From Platycnemis pennipes (taxonomy: Eukaryota; Arthropoda; Insecta; Odonata; Platycnemididae), in assembly GCA_933228895.1 (NCBI GenBank), contig OW121856.1:22957805-23021804 (forward strand): 64,000 nucleotides of DNA, in the 5' to 3' direction. A model generated the notes under the pieces. The model was not told the origin of the DNA, searched no databases, and was given only the letters and a program-made list of their open reading frames with translations. The translations under genes and the position numbers were made by a program. This document shows, one piece after another, positions 1 through 12,917 of the stretch. Every line of letters starts with the position of its first letter. The stretch's first letter is position 1.

Positions 1-3000
1 AATTCTTATTTTTAGAATTCAGATTTTCCCAGATATTTACGCTCTATTTTGTCTCTAACATTTCAGTTGAAATTTGATTGAGTTTGTTGTGAGCATGTGT
101 CGGAAATCAAAATTCATGAACACAATTTCGTTAACCGCTGTCATGAACTCAGCCTCAGAATGAAGAAAAAAATTAATGACGCATTGGATGAAGAAAATTA
201 AAATTCATATTACTGTTATTAGTTTTCTGCCTCGTCCCTGAATGGAGAGAATACTATCGAAAATATATGTGCCGTAAATGAATAATTGAATTGAATGCAC
301 ACCGCAGCATAACATGTTCACAACGACGGATTATTAAGTCAACTTTGTGTCATTAAATAACTTATTCATGAAGTCATTTCCCTCAGCGTCCTCATTGTCC
401 TTTAGAGCCGTTGCATGTTCGGAGTAGAAATATATTTTTCGTGTGAAATATATCTTTCTGCTCCAAATTCAATCAATACTCTCTTAAGCTCGGAGAGATG
501 GGAATTCACTTCTTTTTTTAACATCCCATGTCGTTTTATACTCCAAGTTGGGGAGTTGGGGGAGTTCGCTGGGTTTTTTCGTGGATTATGGTCGAGAGAG
601 GTCAAGACAAACTGCCGGGACATGAGATAGGTACTGAGAACACATCAGCAGAGTGGCGGCTGGTTTGGATTCCACAGCGTACGCTTGTTGCTGACGACAA
701 GCGAGAGATCCGGTCTCCCCCTTTACCATGAAGCCTCATGTTCTGTCGTGTTCGCTTATCTGCTAGAACTGCGCAATTCGGTCAGTTCCAGTTTATCGCT
801 GCTCCTTTATTCCAGCACAACAATGAGAATATTATAGTGAATATTTCTACCCTTTACGACTTCTGACCACCAAATAGTGGACCTTACATGCAGTGCCTAC
901 TCTTATGCTTTAAATATGGCAACTTAGCTTTTTCGTTAGACGGTGAAAGTAATTCGGTTCTAGATTAGTCAATACTCATTAGTAAACATACATGAAAGCG
1001 AGCATAGAGCAAAAATGTCAAGTAGCCTTGTGAGCATCTATGAGGAAAGTATATTCATGGCAGAGGAAGAAGGAAAATAATTTCACTCGCGATGAACGGG
1101 AAATCAGTTAATCTCTTTCTTCTGATATTAATTATATTATTCAAGTCTTGATCATGGAGCATTTCAACATATGTACAAGATGCCATTCAGTGTTCTAAGT
1201 ACCATACGTGAATAATTGAGGCTTGTACATGAATATAGAGAAAAAATACTGCACAATAAGAGGGAAACACTTTTTTTAGAAATCCAAAAAGAGAATAAAA
1301 ATTCTTTCGAGTATTTTGAGAATTATCGGGCTGGTATAAATGGCGAAAAATTTTAATGTAGTTGGCCTCAATACAGATATAAGAGGAGGTAGAGGATTAT
1401 ATGTGTGGAAAGAGGACTCTTAAACTAATAGAATCAATTTAATGGACAATATAACTGGTTTCAGTTATGGCAAGTAGATGGTCATGTGTTCATTAAATGC
1501 TTGTCATAGTCATCGAAACACTCAATCACTTTTTATCATATTCTATGATGCCGCAATGTATTTTATTATTTCAGCTTTGGCTACTATATTATAAAATAAG
1601 TATCTTCTCCCGAAAGCGCAGGTTTATCTAGTTGATGCTCAAAAAAGAATATTTGTATGCGGCTTCAAAAAAATTTGGCTCTTGAAATGCTCCCTATGGC
1701 AGTTTAGTTGGGATAGCAATTACACGTACCATTCTTCATATCATTTGGTACGAAACTCCGTACTTTTATTCTCCATTAAATTTATGAATATTGTTGTTTG
1801 TTCCATGAAAATTTACTGTAAAAAGAGCACATCTATATTTGAGATTATTTTGATAAATTTGATAATACTCATAGGTTAGTGGTGGTGCTGCTATAAAGTC
1901 TTTTTTAAATCAAAATTTGACTAACATTCCCTCAGGTTGATCCCACGTGATTTTTTTCGATACAAGGTTTTCTGACCTTGCACTCATTACTTTCAGATCT
2001 GAAGTAAAGTTCAGAGGTTTTATAAACACCGTCTATACTCTAAACTACACTATGGACCCTGATGCCGAGTAATGTTCTTTTCATGAGGTAAACGGCCACC
2101 AGCGACCAATTCAGGAACACCAGAATTTTATACATCGTGCCGTAAAAGTTCGAGAAAATGTTATATTTTCGCTTCTCGTTATCATGAGCCTGTTTAGTAG
2201 ATACCGTTCGTTACTCTGCCATTCAGAATTCTTTGCATACCAGCTAGAGTACAAACAAGCTTGAGATTGTATCATCCTTCATTTTCAGTTCTTTTGTCAT
2301 CTACTTCATTGGTGTCTTCACCAGAGTCACTTTTACTGTAGCTTATAACGCACGAGGAGTTGAATTAGAAACACTGTCAGTTGTAGTAGAGAGATGATGA
2401 TAATAAATAACTCTTACTGTGGTAATAATAACACTTTGGCAGTTATTAGGCTTAACATTCAGCCTATTAATAAGAACAATGTATTTAGTAAATTTGATAT
2501 CACGTGCGTATTTATTACCCCGTGAGCCCAAAATTTCCTGCATACTTGTGGACCGTTTGATCTTAATGATCGTTATTTCATAAACACCTTGAACATTGCT
2601 TATTATGTTTAGTGTTATAAATGTGGTTTACCTACCATATAAATTTAATATTTCGATTATGATTTTTTCTCCATTTAGCGGAAGTAAAATTTACGACTAA
2701 TAATTTTACACCTAATAATTATTCCGCTTCAAAGAATATTCAACTAAATGTATCTATTGACGTTAGAATAACCTCTCCCCATTCATATATCTTTACTCCT
2801 TCGAGGTTTGCCTTTATCAACCATCCGAGGAGGATAAATATCTTAAACATGAGAGCATTTTACAGAAACCTTTAAAATTATGACACAATCGGTGCAGTCA
2901 GGTCACAAACTTTGAGAGAGTTTCCGTCAAACGGATGATGTTTGAATATTTCATTGTAATAGAAACGAGTTTTTTTTCTCAAATCCATCCTTTTTTCATT

Positions 3001-5035
3001 TTCGTATAATTCAATCTCTTTCCCTAGACCTTATCGAATATGTGGCGTGGTGGATAATGCTCTAAATCATCCTAAAGGGACTCCTTTGAATAGAGAGATA
3101 TCTTTTGAGTCAATAAAACCTAAGTTTGAGTTTCTGAGTCATCTTTTCTGATAACTCCCGAAGAGAATAAAAAAGGGTACACCTCAACATCGACCCCATT
3201 TCATTTCCATACTCCACGTCCCCCTCCGGTGCTTTTGGAGTTTTTCTTTAATGCCCCATCCTATTCCTGCATTTGGTTTTTCAATTTTTTTCCCTGTTCC
3301 TCGCCATTTTACGAATACATTTCGTTTTAGCGCCAGTGGAAACGAAATGGTGTTGAGTAGTCGGGGAGCAGGGCGGGGATTTCAGTGTGACCAACGTCTG
3401 CCCGGTGATGGGACACAAAATAGTGGGTTCTCAAGGGCTGCCATTCAAACAGCTACTGTCCTGCCAGCATTTTCTTGTCTCATTATGCTTCGACTAATGC
3501 GATAATCAATTTTCACTAGCCATACCAAGCTGTAAAATGTAATATTGCCGTTACGGTGCATCGGAGTTGCAATTTTCATCGGGAGATAGTATGTATAGCC
3601 TATAATATCACCTAAATTAGAAATCCTCCTTCTCAAAGCTTCAGTGGATTTAAAGCTACAGAAAAATTATGATACAGAGAAGTAAATTACACGAGACAGA
3701 ATTTAAGCAGGTCAAATCATAAAATTATGATTTGCTATGCAATCGTGCCCAACCCGTGAAAAAAACTTACTTCTTGATTAATCCTCTTTAGTTATTCACC
3801 CTATGTGTAAATGCAGCGTATCAAAAGGTGTATACATGACGCCCGTCATGACATTTCACTATCTACATTAGCAGGATCGATGTGGAAGCATCGCTTGTGG
3901 ATCGGTATATCGCTTTACCCCACACAGCCTTAATAAGATACCCTGTTTTTTCCCCTCGGCCCTGCCTACCCCATTCCGCCCCTTCCTTCAGTGGCCCGCT
4001 ACGGCCAGCGACACCCAAACGAGCATTTGCATAATGAAGGCCCCCGCAAATGGAGAGCAGATAGTGGGGGAGGTTGTGTGGAGAGAGAGAGGAAAGGGCG
4101 TGTTTGTTGAGAGGGCCGATGAGGAAGAGGAGTTCGTGGCCGAGAGGAGATAAGAAAGATGAGGGGAGCTCGAAACAGGCGTCTAGCAAGTTTTTGGTTA
4201 GTGCCACGTATGCCATCAAAGACATCAGACCAAGAACGTAATCAAACGGAATTATAGTCCTCCAGGCCACATTTGGAAATCGGTTTTTGCGCTTTCAACC
4301 CCTACCCCAAAATAAATCGTTTTGCTAGCATATTCGAGTGTTGAATGAGGTAGATATAAATAATCTCACGATTGAATCAAGTCTCCGACCAAAAAATGCT
4401 ATATTTTGGATGAAAATGATCCCAATTTACATTCTTTCTCTCACAAATACTACTTTACATCTTAGCTAAATAGACTATTCAAGGAATATACAGCCACTGT
4501 GGTTTGTGCAAGCTTTTCTCTCTATTTTTTGGCAATAAAATTTTGTAGTGCGTGAAATTGCGCAGCCAAGATTTGTCGTGGCAGTAACAGCAACGTTACG
4601 TTACGGGTAATTCAATGTTATGCTGTTCGAGCGTATTTAACAGGAAGGGTTTCACTGTACGGCACAACAAATATACGCAGATAGTATAGGATGAACGGCC
4701 TCTCCATTTATCCATAATTTATGCCACCCTGCTTACATGAGGCCAGCGTTTTAACAAGTTTGTGCATAATATTCCAAACAGTAATAGGGTAATTGGGAAA
4801 CATGAGGAAAACTATTTTAATTCTATCTTCCGTTACAGCTATAGTGTAGGGTAAGCTATCATCACCGCTTGTCTTATAAAAATGTTTCACTTGAGTTGCA
4901 AGTTATTCACTTGAGTGCAAGGAGGTTATTGGTTTCCTGTCAGTAAGCTACGCTGTGAGAAATTGAAGCTACAGTCCATTTTTATCTTAATTTTTGAAAG
5001 TCGCACTATATGTGTTACTGTGTCATCACTCACTC
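1..5035. other. Gene-free AT-rich DNA
   Basis: No frame here has recognisable protein similarity, convincing coding composition or clear exon structure. The longest frame (about 3863-4270, - strand) lies over a GC-richer patch, but its low-complexity translation resembles no family I know. The stretch is probably upstream intron or intergenic DNA of the receptor gene found further right. Confidence 0.5.
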
Positions 5036-5172
5036 AGTGATTCAACCCGAAGGTTGGTTTTGATAGGTGAGGATAGAGCTCACCCCGGACTAAGCCACAG
5101 GCGTGTGAATTTCACACATTCAGGGTAGATGGGTCAGTTCCTTCCCTGGGCCACCCCGCACTCCAAGGATTT
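5036..5172. repeat. GC-richer repeat-like unit
   Basis: This segment stands out from its AT-rich surroundings and includes a near-palindrome GTGTGAATTTCACAC at 5103-5117 (7-bp arms around one T). The wording, beginning with an AACCCGAAGGTTGG core (itself an inverted repeat, CCGAAGGTTGG), resembles dispersed repeats of arthropod genomes, but no second copy was seen in this window. Family membership is an impression, not a demonstrated match. Confidence 0.3.
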
Positions 5173-6303
5173 TTCGTTTAGGGGCGTCCAAAGAGTGTCA
5201 TATTCTTATTTAAATATTAGCCTTAATAATGATAACCTTGGAATGCACTTAATTAAAAATGATGTTTTTGGAATCCTCTGAGGAATTTTCAAGCTAGATA
5301 ATGGCTTTTAAGGTACACAAAAACGAAAAGAGGCTAAAAAGGTCTATATATTCCAGGAAAGCTAAGGGTCACAGAGACATTTATTTCAAACTCTTAAATT
5401 TTGAACTCCACCTCTAAAATTCAATTAGCTGCACAAAAACTTTTTCCGACGAGTTCACGGTGTTGAGTGTATTTGCTCAGTGTATTAGACGCTCCTCATG
5501 ATAAACTGTTCCATCAATCTGGTTTAAAGCAATTTCTTAAAACAAGTGCACATGATTGTGGTTAGAAATTGCTCATGTGATTAAGAATGGTTTTCTTGAT
5601 CTTCTCGAGAAGGTTTTCTTCTCCAAAATTTCTTTTAAGTTTCAAAGGATTGTAGCAAACTTTATGGGTCTTTTGAAACCAATAATTTCCTTGAATGTAG
5701 CGTTCACACCATGGGAGGCAATTTATGTTCGTTCACTATCTTTACCCATTTCATTTTATTTGAGCTTATTTTCTTTTCTTCAAATTCAATTTAAAATAGC
5801 CTGTTTAAAATTTAATCAGTTAGCAATATGTTGGCTGTCATTTAATAGATTTTCAGCTGCGATTAGTTTAAAGAGCGTTTAGAATAATTCCGATATTTCA
5901 AATTATAAATGATTTAGCGTTTGAGTCTTACTGTAAGCAAAAGGAATTCTAATTCTTACATTTAATTTCCTCGTATGAACACGGTGATATAGATAGTTAA
6001 CATTTTTATGCAAATGTACGTGTTTCATAAACCAAGGTAAACCTTAAATTATGAAAATATGGTTTGCTTGTTATATTTCACATTGCCTGAAAAGTACCTG
6101 TAAAAGAACGATTTTTTCAAATCTCCTCATTCCTTTTCATGCAATTTACAATCTCTTTCCATCACTTGCATGATGATTACAGGAAAGACTGCCGAGCCAA
6201 AATAAAAGGGCCACACCCTTATCCAACAAATTTGCACTAAATCTTGATAGTTTTATGAAATGTTCCTTCCTTCAGATTTATAGGCATGATTCATTGCAGG
6301 AAT
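5173..6303. other. Gene-free AT-rich DNA
   Basis: No coding sequence, RNA gene or repeat is recognisable. A 108-residue hydrophobic frame at about 5556-5882 (+) is Phe/Leu/Ser-rich in the way random AT-rich DNA is, and matches nothing I know. Confidence 0.4.
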
Positions 6304-6495
6304 ATTCAATTGTGAGTAATTAAATAAGTTTGGCAATTTTCCACAAAGAAATCTTTACTTCGACCGGTTTATATGTGATATCACATCGAAACCGGTCGAA
6401 GTAAAGATTTCTTTGTGTAAAATTTCCAAACTTATTTAATTATGTTATTCCCCCATATAACGCCTGAAACGACTCTTTTTATTCAATTGTGAGTA
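6304..6495. repeat. Foldback element with 15-bp flanking direct repeats
   Basis: Two arms of about 53 bp (6318-6370 and 6389-6442) are inverted copies with only a few mismatches. They contain the core ACTTCGACCGGTTT / AAACCGGTCGAAGT around an 18-nt loop that is itself palindromic (ATGTGATATCACAT). The unit is bounded by a perfect direct repeat ATTCAATTGTGAGTA at 6304-6318 and 6481-6495, which looks like a target site duplication of retroposition length. The right part (about 6443-6480) extends beyond the foldback, so one arm may be an inverted partial copy created on insertion. No protein is encoded. A GAAACCGGTCG core recurs near 19320. Confidence 0.7.
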
Positions 6496-7345
6496 TAAAA
6501 CAAAAAATGGCTATGAGTATAATGAGCTTGATACTTCCAAATTCCGAAAGAATAGGAAAGAACTTAATAAACAGTCAAAAACCGTAAAAAGCATCTCAGG
6601 TTCTTATCTGGGCTCCTTATTTCCACCTCCTTATCCGGCGAGATAATGGCTTCCGAGATTCTTTTCCCCCGGATGCCGAAAATCAGCGAGCGCTTAAGAG
6701 GAGGAGTTAGCATTCTTCCAGGCCCATTATATCCATATCCCTCCTCTCTCAAGGGAAATTTCTTTTTCAAAATCCTCGAGTACATTTCATTAGCAGAGAT
6801 TAACCCTCTATGGCTTGGAAGGGGTTTTGAAAAAAGAATAAGAGGAGAGGATTCAAAGAGAATGGAGGGAGTGAAGGTGCAAGTGGGTTGCGGGAGAAGG
6901 CGCCCAAAGGTAAATGGCGGGTTAGCATCAGCCCGAGTGCCGCATTCTCGATGTGAGTCTCTGTGGAGAAACAGGGTTAATGAAGCGAAGGAGGAGAATC
7001 CTGTATGGGGCGGAGGTTGAAAGAGGGTGGGGAAATGGGCTGAGAGGTGTGTTTAATGGTTCGAAAGAGAGATCGGACGGTTGCGAATGGAGCCACAGGG
7101 AGGATTACGAACGGTTGCCCTCGAGACATCAAACCAGGGAATGTTTTTGCGGTGAATGGAAACGCCATAGTATATATCCTGTGCTTATTTGAATGGAGCA
7201 AAGGTCTATAATGCATGTCATCATTGCCTAAAGCAACCATGTATGCCTGTGATGATAATTATGCTTTAGGCTTCCTTAGGGGAGTTGGGTGGAAAAAAAT
7301 CTTTCAAGAATATAATATGAAGATCATTACGAAGAAAATATAACT
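6496..7345. other. Gene-free, purine-rich stretch
   Basis: The segment from about 6640 to 7140 is purine-biased and richer in G than its surroundings, which gives several overlapping Arg/Gly/Glu-rich frames on both strands. None resembles a known protein, and all look like compositional artefacts. Confidence 0.35.
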
Positions 7346-7670
7346 CAATAGCACATGCCATCCCGAGGGCCCGGGTTCGATTCCCGGAGGTGGCGGATTT
7401 TTCAGTGGAAAACCGGTCCCCACTTGAGTGCCTAGTAGAGGGCATTTCAAGTACAGTACTCCGTCCGTCGGATGGGACGTTAAGCAGTGGTCCCCTTGGC
7501 GCCTTTCGTTAAGAGTAGGCTAATGCCGACGCCGGGTTTCTCTCCACCCTTCCTCCGTTCCCTGAAAACTCCTACCATTACCCAATTACCCACCTATCCT
7601 AAATGGCGCAAATGACCTCAGCTGTCGGTCGCCTCCCCTAAATAACCAACCAACCAACCAATAGCACATG
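7346..7670 (+). mobile_element. 5'-truncated tRNA-derived SINE
   Basis: The insert is flanked by a perfect 12-bp target duplication CAATAGCACATG (7346-7357 and 7659-7670). Its left end holds a complete T-arm: stem CCGGG (7371-7375), loop TTCGATT, stem CCCGG (7383-7387), including a pol III B-box at 7374-7384. No A-box half precedes it, so the tRNA-like head is truncated. The body includes GGATGGGACGTTAAG, seen in many arthropod SINEs and LINE tails, and the 3' end is an AACC-type tandem tail just before the second duplication. A related tail lies inverted at about 18850-19022. It encodes no protein and is presumably mobilised by a LINE. Confidence 0.85.
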
Positions 7671-10600
7671 GTTGAGAAATGCTATGAGCTTAACCTGCTA
7701 AGATATGATAATCTAGAGAAATACAATAATACATTTTTTATTGTTCATAGACATTCACTACAAGCATAGAACTCGCCAAAGGCGTAAAACTAAATTAAAT
7801 AGGTGCAGATATATTAAACTAGTCAAAATACAGTTAAGATGCAAAGTAATCTATGTAGAGCATTATTTCATGGGACGCAGCATGATGGACGTTAAGCACT
7901 GAACAGCTCAAGTAGCTGTTCAAGGGAGATTACTGAAAACTTAAGTAATTTGAAGCATTGGTCGGTAATTGTATGCGAGTAGGATTTTTCAAGTCCCGTA
8001 GCAAGAGTGAACTGAAATTTGGTATAAGAAGTAGTCTACTCTTAAAGAAAAAGATCCAAAAGTGCAAGGGTTAGCATCTCATCTGGAGTGCTGAACTCGA
8101 TATATTCTCACTCAATACTGATGTGATAATAAGCTCTAGTGAAGGTTCTTGTTTGAACCCTAATAGCAGAAGAGTTCCATTGAAATAACAGTTCAGCAGT
8201 GTAATTACTGGTATCATTGGTGGTAATGATTTGGTAACAAAAGCCTTAGAACGACCTTTTTCCCTGGCATCATAGTATTTATTTGGTGACCTTGAGCATA
8301 ATTATTGGGAGCATTTATAAAATATAGTACTTTTTAGGCAATCAATAGGCCGTTGGAATCTGTTACCTAATAATAATATTTCATATTACGCAATCATTTT
8401 TAGTGAAGCAATCATTGCCTGCCGAAACATTTTTGCCAGTAGGTGGTCCTTCAAAATATAGGCAGCACCGGATTTATAATGGCACTCTTTAATTTAAAGA
8501 ATAATTAAGCAGCTAAAATATTGTTACCTGATGCGACTTGTGAAACTGTTTTCCCAGATAATTGCAAGTTGTTTTCTCGTTACTTTCATACAATTTTCTT
8601 CATCCAGCTAATTTATGAAAACCCTTTAATTAGGTGATAGATGAACTTCCAAATTTTTATGTTTGGGTTTAAGCTAGAAGGAGATAATATAAAGAGGTCT
8701 TGTTCAAACTAAGTCAAAACCCCATGCTTTGATGGCACTTAATTTGCATACTTGAAAGTGAAACAGAATATAGATACTCGAAAGGGGAATGAAAAAACTT
8801 GAATACCTCATCAATTTACCATCACTAATGAGGGACTGAAAATAAGTCATATATTGCTGTAAATTAAAATTTCCTGTAAGAGCTCAATACTTGATTATTC
8901 ATATCTTAAAAGTGATTTATTTTTGCATACTTTTAACTGAAATTTGCCTTAGACCGTTAGCATTAATTATCAAGCATGTTATTTATGTGTTATTTCTGTT
9001 TGAATTTCTAACTTATAAATGATATACATTATTAGTTATAATATTAATAAAGATAAGATAATGTACTTGTTTCATTTCAATAGTTGACGTTGTTAAGATT
9101 CACATCTTCATCTGTGGCAATCTGGATGGATAGAAAAGTTGTTTTAGTTTCTCATCTCACTGTAGCATGGAACTCAAAGGGGGATGGGATGACTTAAATA
9201 TCGTTAACGACTTCGAATATCACATCGTTGTTGTTTCCTGAGCGACCTGAAGCACTGAAGATAAAGGCCACTATAATGTGTCCTGCCCACCGGCTAATGA
9301 TTTTTGGACAGGATTTCATTACTTTCGGATAATGAGTGTGAAATGGGGATGTAGCGGCTTCGAGATGGACTGGAATTGCGTCATCGTTCACCGTCTCTGC
9401 TGTCCTGGGAGAGGATTGCATGGGAGGGGGAGGTGAAGGGAGGAGAGGGAATCGCTCGTATCACCTCCCACTCCCTCTTCCTTCGAGTGATAACAAAGGA
9501 TGAAGAAGCGTTGAGGCGTCAATACTAATATTCCCTATTAATGAGCGACCCTTTGGTGGAAGAAAGCAAATCTCCCAACCCCCCTCATCGCCGTAATCAG
9601 CAGACACTGGATTGAGATAACGTCCAATTTTGAATCCCTTAAAAAGGGGTTGAGAAAATACCTTTTGTTTGACAAAGGAATGGCTGAGAAATGAGACATT
9701 CGCTTTCCATGTCTGAAATGTTTTTCTCCCCGTACCACACAATACCTTGCCTAACCCGCTTTTTCCCTCTTCGCTACTCGAGAGCGCCGATTTTCCATGG
9801 AAATCAAAGTAGCAGAGCTTCAAGATCTTTCGATTGCAAAGTAAAGAAATAAAATAATAAAGTATTTCTCAAATTATCACGTTTAAAAAAGGATTATATT
9901 TAGATACCAAATATGTGGTTGAGCCGAGAAATTACTTTGAATATTTATTTAGGAATTGTTTTTTTTTACTTCTAGTACCTACTTTTTCCCATCCCGAGGG
10001 GCTAATTGACATTTTTATGGAACAACTGCATTCCCCTTCTCTAGTAGCAGCGCAAGCAGCAAGCTGGAAAAAGAAAATCGATTCATTTTTTTTAGCACCG
10101 ATATATATCCTAAAAATATGCACGCTTAATACAAGTTTTCCACAAATGGTCTTTTACCCTGTGAATTTCTATACTGCACCCATTTTCTGCCTTCAGTTGA
10201 CGTAATTCTCTAAAAACTTGTTAGGGTGGGAATAAGGCATTCGCTGTAATTATCTGCAACTGAAACCAAAAGTGTAGAGAAAATATATTTATCATATCTA
10301 CGAATAAATATTCATAAGAAAGACACGCGTTACGGGATCTTGACAATGAAATATCAGTACATCATTTTCATCTTGATCTCTGTTTGTTTCAAGCCAATGA
10401 TTATATATTTTAAAGGTTTTATTGGAGCATTTCTATCTTTCTGGTAGATTATGTTATGCCTAATTCTCACAATCCCTAAGTTGAACAATCTCATTTTTGA
10501 CGATGTTCCCAGTCCTAACTTCCAACCGTCTAATACTATCGTACTCTCTCTTCCGTTCTCCTTCAAAGTCAACAATGAGGTTTGTCAAGTGAAGCAAGGA

Positions 10601-12769
10601 GTGCAAGTTTAGCGAGAAGAATCGATGTACAGGTGGACTTTAAAATGGATATGGATAGGTTATCGCACCGTCCATATCAAGCCGGTTGATTTGGAATTAC
10701 TGAAAACGAAAATTCTAAGTCATATCATCAACTTTTCATTTAGATGACAGTTTAGCACCACATCTGCCTGCTTGGTGAGTGCAATTCTACTAATTACAAT
10801 GATAGAGCAACACTTCAATATATCGCACTTGACATGCTACCTACTTTCCAACTTACTTATCGAGCAACTGCAGGCACCGAAGGCACCGAAGCCTACGCTA
10901 CGTAATCCTTTATTGCTAAAATTCCACTGGATTTATCTGATTGTCATTATGTTTTGCATTCAAAATATTTCATATAATTACACGATTTTAATAATCTGAG
11001 TCCTTCTTTTGGTAGGTTATGTCAGTAGATTATGACCAATGCTACTCACATTAATCATGCTAATCTCTTCAGCCAAATATCAGCCATTTAAATGATAATT
11101 CTTGATAATGAATGCCACCTTACATTTAGCGCGTAACTATAAGTGGTACATTATTGGTTCCAGGGTTTATTTCATCACATAGAGGGAACAAACCGATTAA
11201 GCTTGAATCTATACACATACTATGTAATGCAAATTCGCAGAACATCCCTATATCCACTGTCATGACATCACACAATTGCCTCCTTCCGTCTATTCCCGCC
11301 TTTAGAAATGCAGCTCTTCGACCTGGAAACACAAAAAATTGCCCAAATGTCTCAGAATCTTGCAAATTTGCTAATAATACCCTCCACTAAAAAAAACCTC
11401 CTGGAAGGAGCCAGAATTTGCTATGATGTACCAAATATAAGTGGAGATACAAGGGTGTATGAAGGATTACTAGTCCGCAGCGTGGAGAACCGTAACTGTT
11501 GACAGATGTTATATCTGATCATTGATTTCATGAATTTCTCATAAGTAATTATTCATATTTCATTAAAAATTTAAGCCTCGACTACTATTAATAATAGTTA
11601 TGATAACAGTTGCATTATATATTCTCTTTCAATGAATAACATAATAAGAATTATATGGTCGAATAATTTACCGAAGCAATTCATCATTCTCTATTATTTA
11701 ATGGCATTTGGCTTTAATCTTGACGGAATTTAATAATGTTTTGCTCTTTAAACCCAAAAAGGAAGAAGAATCCATGACTTCTACTAAGACTTTCAAAATG
11801 AAAGAGCAAAATCAGATGTGTGTTGCATGCAAAGCCTGAATTGGCAATTAAATAGCTAATTAAACTTCTTTCCATTATTTGACATTTCTTAGTTTCGTTA
11901 TCTTTCACACTTGGCAGTTTCAATCAAGAAACATTGGAAGGCTTAGGATGAGTGGTATGGGCGCAATACCCTCTTTTAAATGAATGCCATATTTATAAAA
12001 CGTGAAAAAGCATGCTCTTTTATCAAAACGATCTCTTGGAGAAAGTTTCACGGACTCAGATTAATAGGCCATTCACGTTCTATTCGTTGAGATCCAAGTT
12101 ACTCAATTCAGACGGGAAACTTCAGAAAGAGGGATCACATCATTTAATTTCACGGTTTTCCTGCAAATTTTCTGTCTCCACTCGAGCGATTTTGCTTTGA
12201 AGTTTTGATTTTCCACGTATTTAGCTTCGAGATTCCCATTAATTTTCATGATGGGTCTGAGCTAAAAAATTTAAATGATTCTTTTTCAGTCTAGTAGGAA
12301 CTAGGCGGAGTAGAGCTTTAAAAGCAAATGAGGAGGAGAAGAAAAGTTGATAGTAGATTTAGGAGTGACAGCCAAGAATAAAAGAATTGCTTTTTACATT
12401 TTTCTACCGTTTAAGATAGGTTTTGATGGATTTTTGTTAATATACATTTTATATTCAGATACATCAGATTCAGCCCTACGATATTTATTACTTCAATTTG
12501 ACATACTTTCTAACCATCTACAAAGTACCTGTTCTATTTCCTCCTCGTCCTCGTTTTCCCAGCATTATACCTTCAAATTAAACTTCACCTTCCCGTTGCC
12601 TATATATGTATATGGGAGTTACCAAACTCCGTCTCTTGCTCTAACTCAAAGGAGTTATCTCCAAAGTCATGATAATTGCACTTGATATGTAATATTACTA
12701 ATTAAAGGTTTTGGTATTTGCTGGTCTATTGGATAGTTGAAGTGGGTAAAAATATAGCATACATTGGCG
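7671..12769. other. Gene-free AT-rich DNA
   Basis: No exon, RNA gene or identifiable mobile element was found. Frames at about 9461-9823 (-), 9915-10205 (+), 11126-11365 (-) and 12347-12685 (+) have no recognisable domain and no flanking splice pattern that would support them. Small CpG-containing patches, such as 9420-9480 and 11260-11330, are too short to interpret. Confidence 0.45.
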
Positions 12770-12770
12770 A

Positions 12771-12784
12771 TTATTATTATTATT
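12771..12784. repeat. (TTA)n microsatellite at the 3' end of the LINE
   Basis: Four TTA units followed by TTG abut the 3' end of the - strand retrotransposon; read on the element's strand this is a (TAA)n tail or target. A matching ATT tract flanks the opposite end at 16178-16191, so the pair probably marks the microsatellite into which the element inserted. Confidence 0.75.
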
Positions 12785-12808
12785 GTTACTATCTGTAACT
12801 TCCACCTC

Positions 12809-12861
12809 CGAGTCTCCGGCGTGCATCAGGTTTCGTTGCCGTCATAATTGCCGGAGACTCG
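12809..12861 (-). other. 3' UTR hairpin 1 of the LINE
   Basis: A perfect 12-bp inverted repeat, CGAGTCTCCGGC (12809-12820) and its complement (12850-12861), encloses a 29-nt loop. It lies in the element's short 3' UTR, the part normally bound by the reverse transcriptase at the start of target-primed reverse transcription, so it may be a recognition structure. That role is inferred from the family. Confidence 0.6.
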
Positions 12862-12878
12862 AGAGGGGTCGGGCCTAA

Positions 12879-12917
12879 GGGTAGCCACGTCCGCCACCGG
12901 TGGATAGGTGGCTACCC
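12879..12917 (-). other. 3' UTR hairpin 2 of the LINE, overlapping the pol stop codon
   Basis: A perfect 10-bp inverted repeat, GGGTAGCCAC (12879-12888) and GTGGCTACCC (12908-12917), encloses an inner palindrome CCACCGGTGG (12894-12903). The pol stop codon (12912-12914, - strand) lies inside one arm. Together with hairpin 1 it makes the 3' UTR almost entirely structured. Confidence 0.6.

Noticed and set aside
3863..4270. 135-codon - strand frame with hydrophobic N-terminal part
   Set aside because: It has no recognisable domain, no splice context and a purine/pyrimidine-biased composition. A chance frame is more likely.
7371..7387. tRNA gene
   Set aside because: Only the T-arm is present. 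The acceptor, D and anticodon arms are missing and the unit is bounded by target duplications, so it is a SINE.
11126..11390. Overlapping + and - strand frames of about 79 codons
   Set aside because: Neither shows a domain or exon signals, and the two cannot both be coding.
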